From positions 558,001 to 622,000 of the forward strand of contig NZ_BBOM01000009.1 of the NCBI RefSeq assembly GCF_000974485.1: 64,000 nucleotides of DNA, given 5' to 3'. Position numbers and translations under genes: made by a program. This document shows positions 8,736-18,054 of the stretch, one piece after another. The first letter of the stretch is position 1. The number at the start of each line of letters is the position of its first letter. This DNA comes from Streptomyces sp. NBRC 109706. GTDB lineage: Bacteria > Actinomycetota > Actinomycetes > Streptomycetales > Streptomycetaceae. The notes under the pieces were generated by a model, which saw only the letters and a list, made by a program, of their open reading frames with translations, ran no database searches and was not told the DNA's origin.

Positions 8736-9413
8736 TTAAATCTGGCCGCGCACCGTGTTTACGGAAGGTTTCTGGCCTCTCACGCCCTCGCCCTGGAACT
8801 GACGGCGATCCGGTCGTGTCCGTTCCAGCTGGGCGGTCGAGAGGGATCTGGCCCGCTCCGCGTCGCCCCGGGCGATGGCGTCCACCAGAGCGCCCCGCTC
8901 CTGCCACAGGCCCACGGCCCTGGACAGCGGCTCGGCCGTGTAGAGCCAGGTGACCTTGCGGCGCAACTGCACCAGCAGATCGGTGAGTCCGGGGCTGCAG
9001 GTGGCCTGCGCGACCGTCTCGTGGAACCAGTCCCCGAGGGAGCGCAGATCCGCCTCCTGCCCCTGCCCGGCCCGCTGCCGACCGAGCCTGACCAGGCCCC
9101 TGAGCACCTTGAGGTGCGCCTCCGTGCGCCGTTGGGCCGCGCGGGCCGCGCCCAACGGCTCCACCAGCGCCCGCACGTCCAGCAGATCCGCCGCCTCGCG
9201 GTCGCCCAACTGGGCGACGCAGGCGCCGGCATGACGCCGGGACACCACGAAGCCCTCGGACTCCAGCGTCCGCAGCGCCTCCCGCACCGGGACCCGGGAG
9301 ACGCCATAGCGCTGCGCCAGCTGCTCCTCGGCCAGCCGCGCCCCCGGCGGCAGCACTCCGCCCACGATGTCGTCGCGGATCGCCGTGCATACGGTGTGCG
9401 CGGAGATGCGCAT
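8736..9413 (-). CDS. GntR family regulator, FadR/FCD type
   Basis: A 225-residue transcription factor. Residues 1-75 hold the GntR winged helix (LAEEQLAQRYGVSRVPVREALRTLESEGFV). The rest is an all-helical FCD effector domain with a candidate metal ligand set (Asp, His in SLGDWFHETV). The ATG at 9413 is chosen because GGGGG lies 7 bp upstream; an in-frame TTG at 9419 would sit on top of that site. The regulated genes are not obvious. The neighbours are HPr, convergent across 163 bp, and the M16 peptidases upstream, so autoregulation is the safest guess. Confidence 0.87.
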   Translation of the reverse strand: MRISAHTVCTAIRDDIVGGVLPPGARLAEEQLAQRYGVSRVPVREALRTLESEGFVVSRRHAGACVAQLGDREAADLLDVRALVEPLGAARAAQRRTEAHLKVLRGLVRLGRQRAGQGQEADLRSLGDWFHETVAQATCSPGLTDLLVQLRRKVTWLYTAEPLSRAVGLWQERGALVDAIARGDAERARSLSTAQLERTRPDRRQFQGEGVRGQKPSVNTVRGQI

Positions 9414-9556
9414 AAACAACCCCCACAGACATAGCCGGCGTTGCCCTGTCGCATTACTACCGGGTCACTCCCATGAACTGTATGGCAAAACCTCGGGAAT
9501 GCCGATAGGGCCCCTGCCCGGCGACCGCCTTTCGGTCGTTTATCCGAAAAAGCGAA

Positions 9557-9582
9557 GGGGACCGGTGGCGATCCCGGTCCCC
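9557..9582 (-). terminator. Terminator after the M16 peptidase operon
   Basis: GGGGACCGG pairs perfectly with CCGGTCCCC over an 8-nt loop. Read on the minus strand it is followed by TTCGCTTTTT, so this is a classical intrinsic terminator, 26 bp past the stop of the second M16 gene. Confidence 0.85.
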
Positions 9583-9607
9583 TGATCCGCCGCTCGGCCG
9601 GACGGTG

Positions 9608-10996
9608 CTAGCCGGCGAGCACCTCGACCTTGCCGATCCCCAGCTCCCGCACCGGGTCGGCGATCTTCTTGGCGTCACCCACCAGCACCGTGACCAGACC
9701 GTCCGGCGGGAAGGCCCGCACCACCGCCGCCGTCGCCTCGACCGTGCCGGTCTCGGCGAGCCGGGCGTAGAGCTTGGCCTGGTAGTCGTCGGGCAGCCCC
9801 TCCTCCACCTGGTCGGCCAGCGCCCCGGCCACCGCGGACGCCGTCTCGAAGCTCAACGGCGCGACGCCGACCAGGAACTGGACGGCCGTGTCCCGCTCCT
9901 CGTCGGTCAGCCCCTCCTCGGCCAGGGTGCGCAGCACCTGCCACAGATCCGCGAGCGCCGGTCCTGTGACGTCGGTGGCCACCGAACCCCTGATGCCCAG
10001 CAGCGACATGCCGTCCCCGCGGGCGCTGGAGCGCAGCACATGGCTGGACGCCCTGATCCCGTAGGTGTAGCCCTTCTCCTCGCGCAGCACCCGGTCGAGT
10101 CGGGAGGTGATGGTGCCGCCCAGGCAGTAGACGCCCAGCCGGTGGGCCGGCCACACCGGATCGTGCCGGTCGGGGCCGATGCGGCCGATCAGCAGCTGTG
10201 TCTGCACCGCGTCGGGGCGGTGCACGATCACCACGCGGGACTCCTCCCACACCTGCGCCGGCGCCCAGTCGACCGAAGCGGCGGACGCGCCGGTCCAGGC
10301 GCCGAGGGTCTCCCCCAGTACGGCGTCCAGATCGATGCCGGTGAGATCGCCGACCACCACGGCGGTGGCGGCGGCGGGGCGGATATGCGCGGCGTAGAAG
10401 TCACGCACGTCCTTCGCGCCGATGCCCCGCACGCTCTCCGCGGTGCCCTGGCGGGGGCGGGAGAACCGGGAGCCCGCGTCGAAGAGCGTGGCGCTCAGCG
10501 TCATCGCCGCCCGGCGGGCCGGGTTGGCCAGCTCGTGCGGGATCTCGTCCAGCCGGTTGGCGACCAGCCGCTCGATCTCGTGCTCGGGGAAGGCGGGGGC
10601 GCGCAGCGCGTCCGCCAACAGCCGGAGCGCGCCGTCCAGACGGGACGCCGGCACCTCAAGGGAGACCCGGATGCCGGCGTGGTCGGCGTAGGCGTCCAGG
10701 GTGGCGCCGCAGCGCTCCAGCTCGGCGGCGAACTCCTCGGCCGTGTGCCGGTCGGTGCCCTCCGACAGGCCCCTGGCCATGATCGTGGCCACGCCCTCAA
10801 GGCCCTCGGGCTCCGCGTCCAGCGGCGCCGTCAGGTTGATCTCGACGGCGATCACCCGCTGCCCGGGCCGGTGGCTGTGCAGCACGGTCAGCCCGTTGGG
10901 CAGCGTGCCGCGCTCGGGGGCCGGGAACGCCCACGGCTTGGCCTGGCCGGCGACGGGCTGGGAGTGCAGCGTCATCCTGGCGTCTCGCTCGGTCAC
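9608..10996 (-). CDS. M16 peptidase-family protein, non-catalytic partner
   Basis: A 462-residue insulinase-like protein with two M16 domains. The place where active members carry HxxEH shows no such motif (residues about 70-90 read GVATIMARGLSEGTD), so this is the non-catalytic subunit. The C-terminal half keeps the R-Y pair typical of substrate-binding subunits (LREEKGYTYGIRA). Its GTG start overlaps the stop of the upstream active subunit (GTGA), implying a 1:1 heterodimer like other two-chain M16B enzymes. The complex probably cleaves peptides; the substrate is unknown. A strong terminator follows. Confidence 0.9.
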   Translation of the reverse strand: MTERDARMTLHSQPVAGQAKPWAFPAPERGTLPNGLTVLHSHRPGQRVIAVEINLTAPLDAEPEGLEGVATIMARGLSEGTDRHTAEEFAAELERCGATLDAYADHAGIRVSLEVPASRLDGALRLLADALRAPAFPEHEIERLVANRLDEIPHELANPARRAAMTLSATLFDAGSRFSRPRQGTAESVRGIGAKDVRDFYAAHIRPAAATAVVVGDLTGIDLDAVLGETLGAWTGASAASVDWAPAQVWEESRVVIVHRPDAVQTQLLIGRIGPDRHDPVWPAHRLGVYCLGGTITSRLDRVLREEKGYTYGIRASSHVLRSSARGDGMSLLGIRGSVATDVTGPALADLWQVLRTLAEEGLTDEERDTAVQFLVGVAPLSFETASAVAGALADQVEEGLPDDYQAKLYARLAETGTVEATAAVVRAFPPDGLVTVLVGDAKKIADPVRELGIGKVEVLAG

Positions 10997-12342
10997 TTCT
11001 GCTCCCCCTCGGTCTCCGTGCCCTGCTCCTCGTCCGTCGTCGGCGTCGGCTCGTACACCAGCACGCCGCGGTTGTCCGAACGCAGCCGCGCCGCGGCCAC
11101 CGCGCGGACCTCCTCGGGGGTGATCTCCAGGATCCGCTGGACGGCGCTCAGCGCCAGCGTGGCGTCACCGAACAGGACGGCGTACTTGCACAGTTCGTCG
11201 GCGCGGCTGCCGACCGTGGCCAGCCGGTCCAGCCACTCCCGCTCCAACTGGGCCTGGGCGCGCTCCATCTCCTCGGGGCTGGGCCCCTCATCGGCGAAGC
11301 GGGTCAGCTCCTCCTCGACCGCCGCCTCGATCTCGGCGATCCCGGCGTCGCCCGAGGTCTTGACGTCCAGCCAGCCCAACGAGGGCGCGCCGGCCAGCCG
11401 CAGCATCCCGAAGCCGGCCGAGACCGCGGTGCGGTCGTGCCGCACCAGCCGGTTGTAGAGCCGGGACGACTCCCCGCCGCCGAGCGCGGTGAGGGCCAGG
11501 TCGGCCGCGTCCGCCTCCCTGGTGCCGTCGTGCGGCAGCCGGTAGACGGCCATCAGGGCGCGGGCCGGCACGTCCTCGCGCAGTTCCTCGCGCAGCTCCT
11601 CGCCGATCACGTCGGGCAACGAGCCGTCGCGCGGCGGGCGCTTGCCGTCGTGGCCGGGGATCGAGCCGAAGTACCGCTCGATCCAGGCGAGGGTCTGCTC
11701 GGGGTCGATGTCACCGACCACCGAGAGCACCGCGTTGTTGGGCGCGTAGTAGGTGCGGAAGAAGTCCCTGGCGTCCTCCAGGGAGGCCGCGTCCAGATCG
11801 GCCATCGACCCGATCGGGGTGTGGTGGTAGGGGTGCCCGTCGGGGAAGACCATCGCGGTCAGCCGCTCGAAGGCGGTGCCGTAGGGCACGTTGTCATAAC
11901 GCTGCCTGCGCTCGTTCTTGACCACCTCGCGCTGGTTCTCCATGGACTCCTCGTCCAGCGCGCTGAGCAGGGTGCCCATCCGGTCGGCTTCCAGCCACAG
12001 GGCCAGCTCCAGCTGGTGGGCCGGCATCGTCTCGAAGTAGTTGGTGCGCTCGAAGCTGGTGGTGCCGTTGAGCGAACCGCCGGCGCCCTGCACCAGCTCG
12101 AAGTGGCCGTTGCCCTTGACTTGTTCGGATCCCTGGAACATCAGGTGCTCGAAGAGGTGCGCCAGTCCGGTGCGCCCCCGCACCTCGTGCCGGGAGCCGA
12201 CGTCGTACCAGATGCAGACGGCGGCGACCGGCGTGAGATGGTCCTCGGAGAGCACCACCCGCAGTCCGTTGGCGAGTCTGTGCTCGGTCGCGGTGAGCCC
12301 ACCGACGGTATCCTGCGGGCTGGCCGTGTGGCCCATGGACAT
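10993..12342 (-). CDS. M16 zinc metallopeptidase, catalytic subunit
   Basis: A 449-residue insulinase-family peptidase. The inverted zinc motif HLFEH is at residues 62-66, and a downstream Glu in the LEADRMGTL region about 75 residues later would be the third ligand. No signal peptide is seen, so it probably acts in the cytoplasm. The ATG at 12342 follows AAGGGA; a second ATG two codons on is possible. It is first in a two-gene operon with the inactive partner, which overlaps by 4 bp, and it diverges from parC across 141 bp. Confidence 0.92.
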   Translation of the reverse strand: MSMGHTASPQDTVGGLTATEHRLANGLRVVLSEDHLTPVAAVCIWYDVGSRHEVRGRTGLAHLFEHLMFQGSEQVKGNGHFELVQGAGGSLNGTTSFERTNYFETMPAHQLELALWLEADRMGTLLSALDEESMENQREVVKNERRQRYDNVPYGTAFERLTAMVFPDGHPYHHTPIGSMADLDAASLEDARDFFRTYYAPNNAVLSVVGDIDPEQTLAWIERYFGSIPGHDGKRPPRDGSLPDVIGEELREELREDVPARALMAVYRLPHDGTREADAADLALTALGGGESSRLYNRLVRHDRTAVSAGFGMLRLAGAPSLGWLDVKTSGDAGIAEIEAAVEEELTRFADEGPSPEEMERAQAQLEREWLDRLATVGSRADELCKYAVLFGDATLALSAVQRILEITPEEVRAVAAARLRSDNRGVLVYEPTPTTDEEQGTETEGEQK

Positions 12343-12483
12343 GAGGTCCCTTCGCTCGGTCGGTAGAGATGCCTGTCACCTTATGCAAGGTGAGCCAGCG
12401 CGTGCGAAGTTCCCGGTTGTCAGCGGGGCGGTCCACAATGGTCGCCAGCAACCCGCCCGCCTGTACGAAGGAGCCCTGCCGCG

Positions 12484-14934
12484 ATGGCCCGCCGCAGCAA
12501 GCAAGCCCCGCCTCCTGAGGAGTTCGAGGAACGCATCCTCGACATCGATGTGGTCGATGAGATGCGGGGCTCCTTCCTGGAGTACGCGTACTCGGTGATC
12601 TACTCCCGCGCCCTGCCGGACGCGCGGGACGGGCTCAAGCCGGTGCAACGCCGCATCCTGTACCAGATGCACGACATGGGGCTGCGTCCCGAGCGGTCCT
12701 ATGTGAAGTGCGCCCGGGTGGTCGGCGAGGTGATGGGCAAGCTCCATCCGCACGGCGACTCCGCGATCTATGACGCGCTGGTGCGGATGGCCCAGTCTTT
12801 CTCGATGCGGCTCCCCCTGGTCGACGGCCATGGGAACTTCGGTTCGCTGGGGAACGACGATCCACCCGCCGCCATGCGGTACACGGAGTGCAGATCGGCG
12901 CCGGCCGCCGGTCTGATGGTGGCCTCGATCGACGAGGACACGGTCGACTTCGCGCCCAACTACGACGGAAGCGAGCAGGAGCCGGCGGCGCTGCCCGCCG
13001 CCTACCCCAACCTGCTGGTGAACGGCTCCAGCGGCATCGCGGTCGGCATGGCCACCAACATGCCGCCGCACAACCTGGTCGAGGTCATCGCCGCCGCGCG
13101 CCATCTGATCCGGTATCCGAACGCCGATCTGGAGGCGCTGAGCCGGTTCGTCCCGGGCCCCGACCTGCCCACGGGCGGCCGGATCGTCGGCCTGGACGGC
13201 ATCAGGGACGCCTACCGCACCGGCCGTGGCACCTTCCGGATGCGGGCCACGGTCACGGTGGAGAAGGTCTCGGCCCGGCGCCGTGGGCTGGTCGTCACCG
13301 AACTGCCCTTCGCGGTCGGCCCGGAGAAGGTGATCGGCAAGATCAAGGATCTGGTCAACGCCAAGAAGCTGCAGGGCATCGCCGACGTCAAGGATCTGAC
13401 GGACCGGGAGAACGGCCTGCGGCTGGTCATCGAGGTGAAGAACGGCTTCAACCCCGAGGCCGTGCTGGCGCAGCTCTTCAAGCTGACGCCCATGGAGGAG
13501 TCCTTCGGCATCAACAACGTCGCGCTGGTGGACGGCCAGCCGTTGACGATGGGCCTGCGCGAGCTGCTGCAGGTCTATGTCGACCACCGCTTCGAGGTGG
13601 TCAGGCGGCGCAGCGAGTTCCGCCGCACCAAGCGGCGGGACCGGCTGCACCTGGTCGAGGGCCTGTTGGTGGCGCTGCTGGACATCGACGAGGTGATCCG
13701 GCTGATCCGTTCCAGCGAGAACGCGGCCCAGGCCAAGGAGGCCCTGATCGGCCGCTTCGGCCTCTCGGAGATCCAGACGCAGTACATCCTGGACACCCCG
13801 CTGCGCCGGCTGACCAAGTTCGACCGGCTGGAGCTGGAGGCCGAACGGGACCGGCTGACCGCCGAGATCGAGGAGCTGACCCGGATCCTCGATTCGGACG
13901 CCGAGCTGCGGAAGCTGGTCTCCGCCGAGCTGGCGGACGTCGCCAAGAAGTTCGGCACCCCGCGCCGCACCGAGCTGGTCGAGGCCGAGGGCGCTCCGGT
14001 CGAGGTGCTGCCGCTTGAGGTCTCCGACGATCCCTGCCGGGTGCTGCTCTCGTCCACGGGGCTGCTGGCCCGCACCGCCGACGGGCACGCGTCGCTGGAG
14101 GAGGCGCCCAAGCGCGGCAAGCACGATGTGATCGTCTCCGCCGTGCACTCCACCATCAGGGGCGAGATCGGCGCGGTCACCTCGGCCGGCCGGCTGCTGC
14201 GGATCTCCGTGGTCGACCTGCCGGCGCTGCCGCCGGCGGCCTCGGCGCCGAGCCTGGCCGGCGGCGCCCAGCTGTCGGAGTTCGTCTCGCTCGGCGCGGA
14301 CGAGCGGGTGGTCTGTCTGACCTCGCTGGACGAGTCGTCGCCCGGTCTCGCCATCGGTACGGAGGGCGGCGTGGTGAAACGCGTGGTGCCCGACTACCCG
14401 GCCAACAAGGAGGAGTTGGAGGTCATCTCGCTCCGCGAGGGGGACCGCGTCGTGGGCGCGGCCGAGCTGCGCACCGGCGAGGAGGACCTGGTCTTCATCA
14501 CGGACGAGGCGCAGCTGCTGCGCTATCCGGCGGCCCAGGTCAGACCGCAGGGGCGGCAGGCCGGCGGGATGGCCGGGGTGAAGCTCGGCGAGGGGGCCAG
14601 GGTGCTCTCCTTCACGGTGGTCGATCCGGCCGGGGACGCGGTGGTGTTCACGGTGGCCGGTGGCTCGGGCACGCTGGACGATTCGCTGCGCTCGGCGAAG
14701 GTGACGCCGTTCGACCAGTACCCGCGCAAGGGGCGGGCCACCGGCGGGGTGCGCTGTCAGCGGTTCCTCAAGGGTGAGGAGCGGCTGGTCTTCGCGTGGG
14801 CGGGCGCCTCCCCGGCCCGCGCGGCCACCCAGGCCGGCGCTCCGGTGGAGCTGCCGGAGCCGGATCCGCGCCGCGACGGATCGGGCACGCCGCTGGCCAA
14901 GACGGTGGCCACGGTCGCCGGGCCGCTGGGCTGA
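12484..14934 (+). CDS. parC: DNA topoisomerase IV subunit A
   Basis: An 816-residue type IIA topoisomerase A subunit that cuts and rejoins DNA to decatenate chromosomes. Present are the winged helix region (DGLKPVQRRILYQM), the active-site Tyr133 in MRYTECR, and a six-bladed C-terminal DNA-wrapping domain. The GyrA-box (QRRGGRG) is absent from the C-terminal domain, although a related RPQGRQAGG appears near 690; this favours ParC over GyrA. Its partner ParE is encoded at 24025-26139, about 9 kb away. AAGGAG precedes the ATG by 9 bp. Chromosomes of this group have gyrA/gyrB near oriC, which also supports the topo IV call. Confidence 0.9.
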   Translation: MARRSKQAPPPEEFEERILDIDVVDEMRGSFLEYAYSVIYSRALPDARDGLKPVQRRILYQMHDMGLRPERSYVKCARVVGEVMGKLHPHGDSAIYDALVRMAQSFSMRLPLVDGHGNFGSLGNDDPPAAMRYTECRSAPAAGLMVASIDEDTVDFAPNYDGSEQEPAALPAAYPNLLVNGSSGIAVGMATNMPPHNLVEVIAAARHLIRYPNADLEALSRFVPGPDLPTGGRIVGLDGIRDAYRTGRGTFRMRATVTVEKVSARRRGLVVTELPFAVGPEKVIGKIKDLVNAKKLQGIADVKDLTDRENGLRLVIEVKNGFNPEAVLAQLFKLTPMEESFGINNVALVDGQPLTMGLRELLQVYVDHRFEVVRRRSEFRRTKRRDRLHLVEGLLVALLDIDEVIRLIRSSENAAQAKEALIGRFGLSEIQTQYILDTPLRRLTKFDRLELEAERDRLTAEIEELTRILDSDAELRKLVSAELADVAKKFGTPRRTELVEAEGAPVEVLPLEVSDDPCRVLLSSTGLLARTADGHASLEEAPKRGKHDVIVSAVHSTIRGEIGAVTSAGRLLRISVVDLPALPPAASAPSLAGGAQLSEFVSLGADERVVCLTSLDESSPGLAIGTEGGVVKRVVPDYPANKEELEVISLREGDRVVGAAELRTGEEDLVFITDEAQLLRYPAAQVRPQGRQAGGMAGVKLGEGARVLSFTVVDPAGDAVVFTVAGGSGTLDDSLRSAKVTPFDQYPRKGRATGGVRCQRFLKGEERLVFAWAGASPARAATQAGAPVELPEPDPRRDGSGTPLAKTVATVAGPLG

Positions 14935-14943
14935 GGTCCGGGC

Positions 14944-14974
14944 AGCCCGCCGCCGGCTCAGCCGACGGCGGGCT
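14944..14974. terminator. Bidirectional hairpin between parC and the CobW gene
   Basis: AGCCCGCCG pairs perfectly with CGGCGGGCT around a 13-nt loop. It lies just after the parC stop and overlaps the last codons of the convergent CobW gene, so it can end both transcripts. Confidence 0.6.
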
Positions 14975-16067
14975 CGTGCTCCTCGGAGACGGGCTCCGGC
15001 TCCTCGAAGGCGGCCGCGGAATCCGCCGGGGCGGCCGGTTCCTCGGGGTGTTCGATATGGCGGGCGATCCGCCACCCGACGTCCCGGCCCGCCCGTTCGT
15101 CCGTCTGGGCCGCGACGCAGTCGGCCAGCTCGGCCCGGAGCGCGGCGGCGTCGAGATCGGTGCCGATCAGCACCAGGCCGGTGGTGTCGGGCCCGGCCGC
15201 CGGCGGCGGATCGGGGAAGAGCCGCAGGTAACGGCCCACCAGATGCAGGGTGTAGCGCTCGGCGCCCAGCTGGACGAAGCCCTTGATCCGGTAGAGGCCG
15301 GGCCGTCGGGCCTCCAGGAAGTCCAGCAATCGGCCGGGGTCCAGGGGGTGTCGGGCGTGGAAGCTGACGCTGCTGAACCCGCTGTGCGGATGCTCGGGAT
15401 GGGCCGCGTCCTCGGCGAGCAGATCGGCGAAGGAGAGCTGCCGTGGCCCGTCGGCGCGGGTCGGCTCGGCGGGCGCGCCGTCCAGCAGCAGCGCGGGATC
15501 GACCCGGCCGTGCGTGGTGGCCACCACCGGCGCGCCGTGTGACCGTTCCCGCAGTTCGGCCCCGAGCCGCTCGGCGGCCGCCGGGTCGACCAGGTCCGTC
15601 TTGTTGAGCACCACCAGATCGGCGAGGCCGGTGTAGCGGTCGGTGGCCGGCTGGCGGGCGCGGAGCGCCTCGTGCTCCACGGCGTCGATCAGCTGCACCA
15701 GGCCGCCGTAGACGATCCTTCGGTCGTCGCTGGCGAGCACCATCCGGACCAGCGCCGGGGGTTCGGCGAGGCCGCTGGCCTCCACCACGATCAGGTCGAT
15801 GGCGAGCGCGGGATCGGCGAGCCTGGCCAGCGCCTGGTCCAACTCCTCGGTGTCCACGGCGCAGCACAGGCAGCCGTTGCCGAAGGAGACCAGGGAGTCC
15901 ACCTGTCCGGCGACCGTCATGGCGTCCACCGGCACGCTGCCGAAGTCGTTGACCACGGCTCCGATCCTGATGCCCTGGGCATTGGTCAGCAGATGGTTGA
16001 GCAGGGTCGTCTTGCCGGCTCCGAGGAAACCGGCGAGGACCACCACGGGGACGCGACCGGCGGTCAC
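14958..16067 (-). CDS. CobW/G3E family GTPase (metal chaperone type)
   Basis: A 369-residue G3E GTPase with Walker A GFLGAGKTT (residues 13-21), the CxCC metal-binding motif in GNGCLCC (Cys66, 68, 69), the Walker B region VVEASGLAEP, a NKTDLVD guanine motif near 170, and a C-terminal CobW_C domain (about 240-335) followed by an acidic tail. The family inserts or delivers Zn, Co or Ni to target proteins under GTP control. The start is GTG at 16067, with GGGAGGGGAGCC just upstream. It has no operon partner and no visible Zur box, so the metal is not resolved. Confidence 0.88.
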   Translation of the reverse strand: MTAGRVPVVVLAGFLGAGKTTLLNHLLTNAQGIRIGAVVNDFGSVPVDAMTVAGQVDSLVSFGNGCLCCAVDTEELDQALARLADPALAIDLIVVEASGLAEPPALVRMVLASDDRRIVYGGLVQLIDAVEHEALRARQPATDRYTGLADLVVLNKTDLVDPAAAERLGAELRERSHGAPVVATTHGRVDPALLLDGAPAEPTRADGPRQLSFADLLAEDAAHPEHPHSGFSSVSFHARHPLDPGRLLDFLEARRPGLYRIKGFVQLGAERYTLHLVGRYLRLFPDPPPAAGPDTTGLVLIGTDLDAAALRAELADCVAAQTDERAGRDVGWRIARHIEHPEEPAAPADSAAAFEEPEPVSEEHEPAVG

Positions 16068-16147
16068 GGCTCCCCTCCCTTCGAGTCCGTCTCCAGCGTC
16101 TGCGCCCGCCACCCTAGTTGACCGGGTCCGTCGAAGGTCGCCGCACG

Positions 16148-16189
16148 GCGACGCCCCGACAGACCGGTGAGGTGCTGTCGGGGCGCCGT
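16148..16189 (-). terminator. Hairpin after the GH87 gene
   Basis: GCCCCGACAG pairs with CTGTCGGGGC over a 12-nt loop, and the stem extends outward with one mismatch. It lies about 35 bp past the GH87 stop on the minus strand and would end the sugar operon. Confidence 0.6.
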
Positions 16190-16222
16190 CCGAAGGGGTG
16201 CGCGATGCGCGGTCCCGGCCGG

Positions 16223-17998
16223 TTACTCGGGCTGGGGCCAGGTCTCGCAGTCGTCCCATTCGGTGTCGAGACCGGTGTTGCCACCGCCGTCGTTGATCGT
16301 CAACGGGGCCTTGTCGGTCGGGAACGGGCAGTTGTAGACGCCCGCCGCGCCGACATCGGTCGCCGTCACGTTCTGGATGGTGACCTCGCCGGTGGTCTCC
16401 GCCTGGACCACCACCGTGCCCACGCCGTCCACCTCGGCCCCGTCGATGGTCACCCGGTCGGTGGCCAGTCCGGTGCCGCTGCCCGAGACGAACTGGAAGG
16501 CGCTCCACGGGCTCTCCAGCACCGTGGTGTCGGTGATGTTGATGTCCGCCTCGATCGCGTGGTTGTAGGCGTCGACCCGCAGCGCGGACATCGGGTGGTC
16601 CCAGTTGGGGTTGAGCGCGCCCGTGCTCACCAGCGTGTTGCCGTCCACCGTGATGGTGCCGGACAGCGGGAAGAACGGCTCCATGAACGCCTGGTTGGAG
16701 ATGGCGATGCCGCTGCCCAGCGCGTTGGTGTCACGGACGTAGTTGTTGGTGACCTGGATGTTCTCGCCGCCGTAGATGGCGATGCCGTTGGCCAGGTTGG
16801 GCTGGATCACGGTGTTGCCGTCGAAGCTGGCCCCGCTGTTGGCCTGCGGCAGCGACCACATCGCCAGCGCGTCGTCACCGGTGTTGCGCAGGTAGTTGTT
16901 CCGCACCCGGACGTCGTGGGCGTTGCCGTTGAGGTTGAGCCCGTCGGCGGCCATGTCGACGATGCGGTTCCGCTCGACCACCAGATCGTCGTTGTTGCCC
17001 GTCAACCACAGGCCGACCTTGAGGTGTTGGAGCCACATCCCGGAGACCGAGGAGTTCGGGCCCAGGCTGCCGTTGACGAAGTTGTCCGGGTTGCTGTCGA
17101 CCCGTTCGGTGACGTCGCCGATCACGGCGAAGTCGCTGATGTGCACGTCCCCGGGGCCCTCGCCCTGGTTGACGAAGCGGGAGCTGTGCACCACCGAGTG
17201 CCAGGAGCCGGCGCCCCGGATGGTGACGTTCTCCACGTACAGCGGCTGGTTCACCTGGTAGGTGCCCGGCGGGATCCAGACCGTGCCGCCCCGGCCCTGG
17301 GCGACGGCCTCGACGAACGCCTGGCTGGAGTCCGACTGGCCGGTGGGGTCGGCGCCGAGCTCCGTCACGTCCAGGGCCCCGGCCGGTGCCTCGGCCGGCG
17401 CGGCCACCTGCTCGAAGTCGGCGCCGTCCAGGGTGACCGGGCCGTTGGCGACGAAGGAGACGGTGTCCCCTGCGGCCAGGTCCTGGCCGAGCGGCAGCCG
17501 CTCGTGGGTGAAGAAGTGGTGCGTGGTCGAGCCCGCTATCCAGGGCGCGTCGAAGTACTGGAACCGGTCGCTGAGCGGGATCGACTCCTCGATCGCCTGC
17601 CCGTTGACCTCGACGGTCAGCGAACCCTGGGTGCCCTCGGGGACGTTGTAGACGACCGTGGTCGCGTTGGCCGCCTCGGTGAGGGTGAAGGTGACGGACT
17701 GCCCGGCGGCCAGCTCGACGGCGCTGCGGCCGGACGCCTCGGAGGCGACGGTGCCCTGGGTGACATCGGGCCCGATCACCGACCCGCCGTGCTCGGCGTC
17801 CTCCGCCTCCTGGGTCACGAAGGGGAGTTCGGCGCCGGCCAGCGGCGCGGAGTCGGCCGGGGCCTCGGGCACCGGCTGGGGGGCGGCCTCCTCGGCGCCG
17901 GCGACAGCGGTGAAGCCGACGGTGCCCAGCAGGATGGCGCCGGCCGAAGCCGCGCCCGCGGCGCGCCACCGCTTGCGCGATGGGTGGGGTGCGCTCAT
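16223..17998 (-). CDS. Secreted glycoside hydrolase family 87 alpha-glucanase (mycodextranase / alpha-1,3-glucanase type)
   Basis: A 591-residue secreted protein. Residues 1-36 form a signal peptide with a twin-like basic start (RKRWR) and an AGA cleavage region. Residues about 60-200 look like a carbohydrate-binding beta-sandwich. Residues 210-590 form a right-handed beta-helix whose repeats carry the GH87 signatures ADGLNL (Asp352) and NTGDDALAMWS (Asp375, Asp376), the expected catalytic acids. GH87 enzymes cut alpha-1,3-glucan or nigeran. It is last in the run with the GH13 gene (57-bp gap) and the ABC genes, so products would be imported and hydrolysed. Pectate-lyase-like folds are the main alternative. 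Confidence 0.75.
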   Translation of the reverse strand: MSAPHPSRKRWRAAGAASAGAILLGTVGFTAVAGAEEAAPQPVPEAPADSAPLAGAELPFVTQEAEDAEHGGSVIGPDVTQGTVASEASGRSAVELAAGQSVTFTLTEAANATTVVYNVPEGTQGSLTVEVNGQAIEESIPLSDRFQYFDAPWIAGSTTHHFFTHERLPLGQDLAAGDTVSFVANGPVTLDGADFEQVAAPAEAPAGALDVTELGADPTGQSDSSQAFVEAVAQGRGGTVWIPPGTYQVNQPLYVENVTIRGAGSWHSVVHSSRFVNQGEGPGDVHISDFAVIGDVTERVDSNPDNFVNGSLGPNSSVSGMWLQHLKVGLWLTGNNDDLVVERNRIVDMAADGLNLNGNAHDVRVRNNYLRNTGDDALAMWSLPQANSGASFDGNTVIQPNLANGIAIYGGENIQVTNNYVRDTNALGSGIAISNQAFMEPFFPLSGTITVDGNTLVSTGALNPNWDHPMSALRVDAYNHAIEADINITDTTVLESPWSAFQFVSGSGTGLATDRVTIDGAEVDGVGTVVVQAETTGEVTIQNVTATDVGAAGVYNCPFPTDKAPLTINDGGGNTGLDTEWDDCETWPQPE

Positions 17999-18054
17999 GA
18001 GAGTCCCTTCCTAGGGGTGGTGGGGGTGTTGGCGGCGAGGATCGCGGGCGGTGT

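Noticed and set aside
5767..8739. Long open frame (990 codons) on the plus strand
   Set aside because: It lies antisense to the GNAT/acyl-CoA synthetase gene, whose domains are clear. High GC leaves stop-free shadows; its translation is Gly, Arg and His-rich with no domain.
12376..15867. Open frame of 1163 codons on the minus strand
   Set aside because: It covers parC and the CobW gene in another frame. Low-complexity Arg, Gly and Asp content and lack of homology-like motifs mark it as a shadow.
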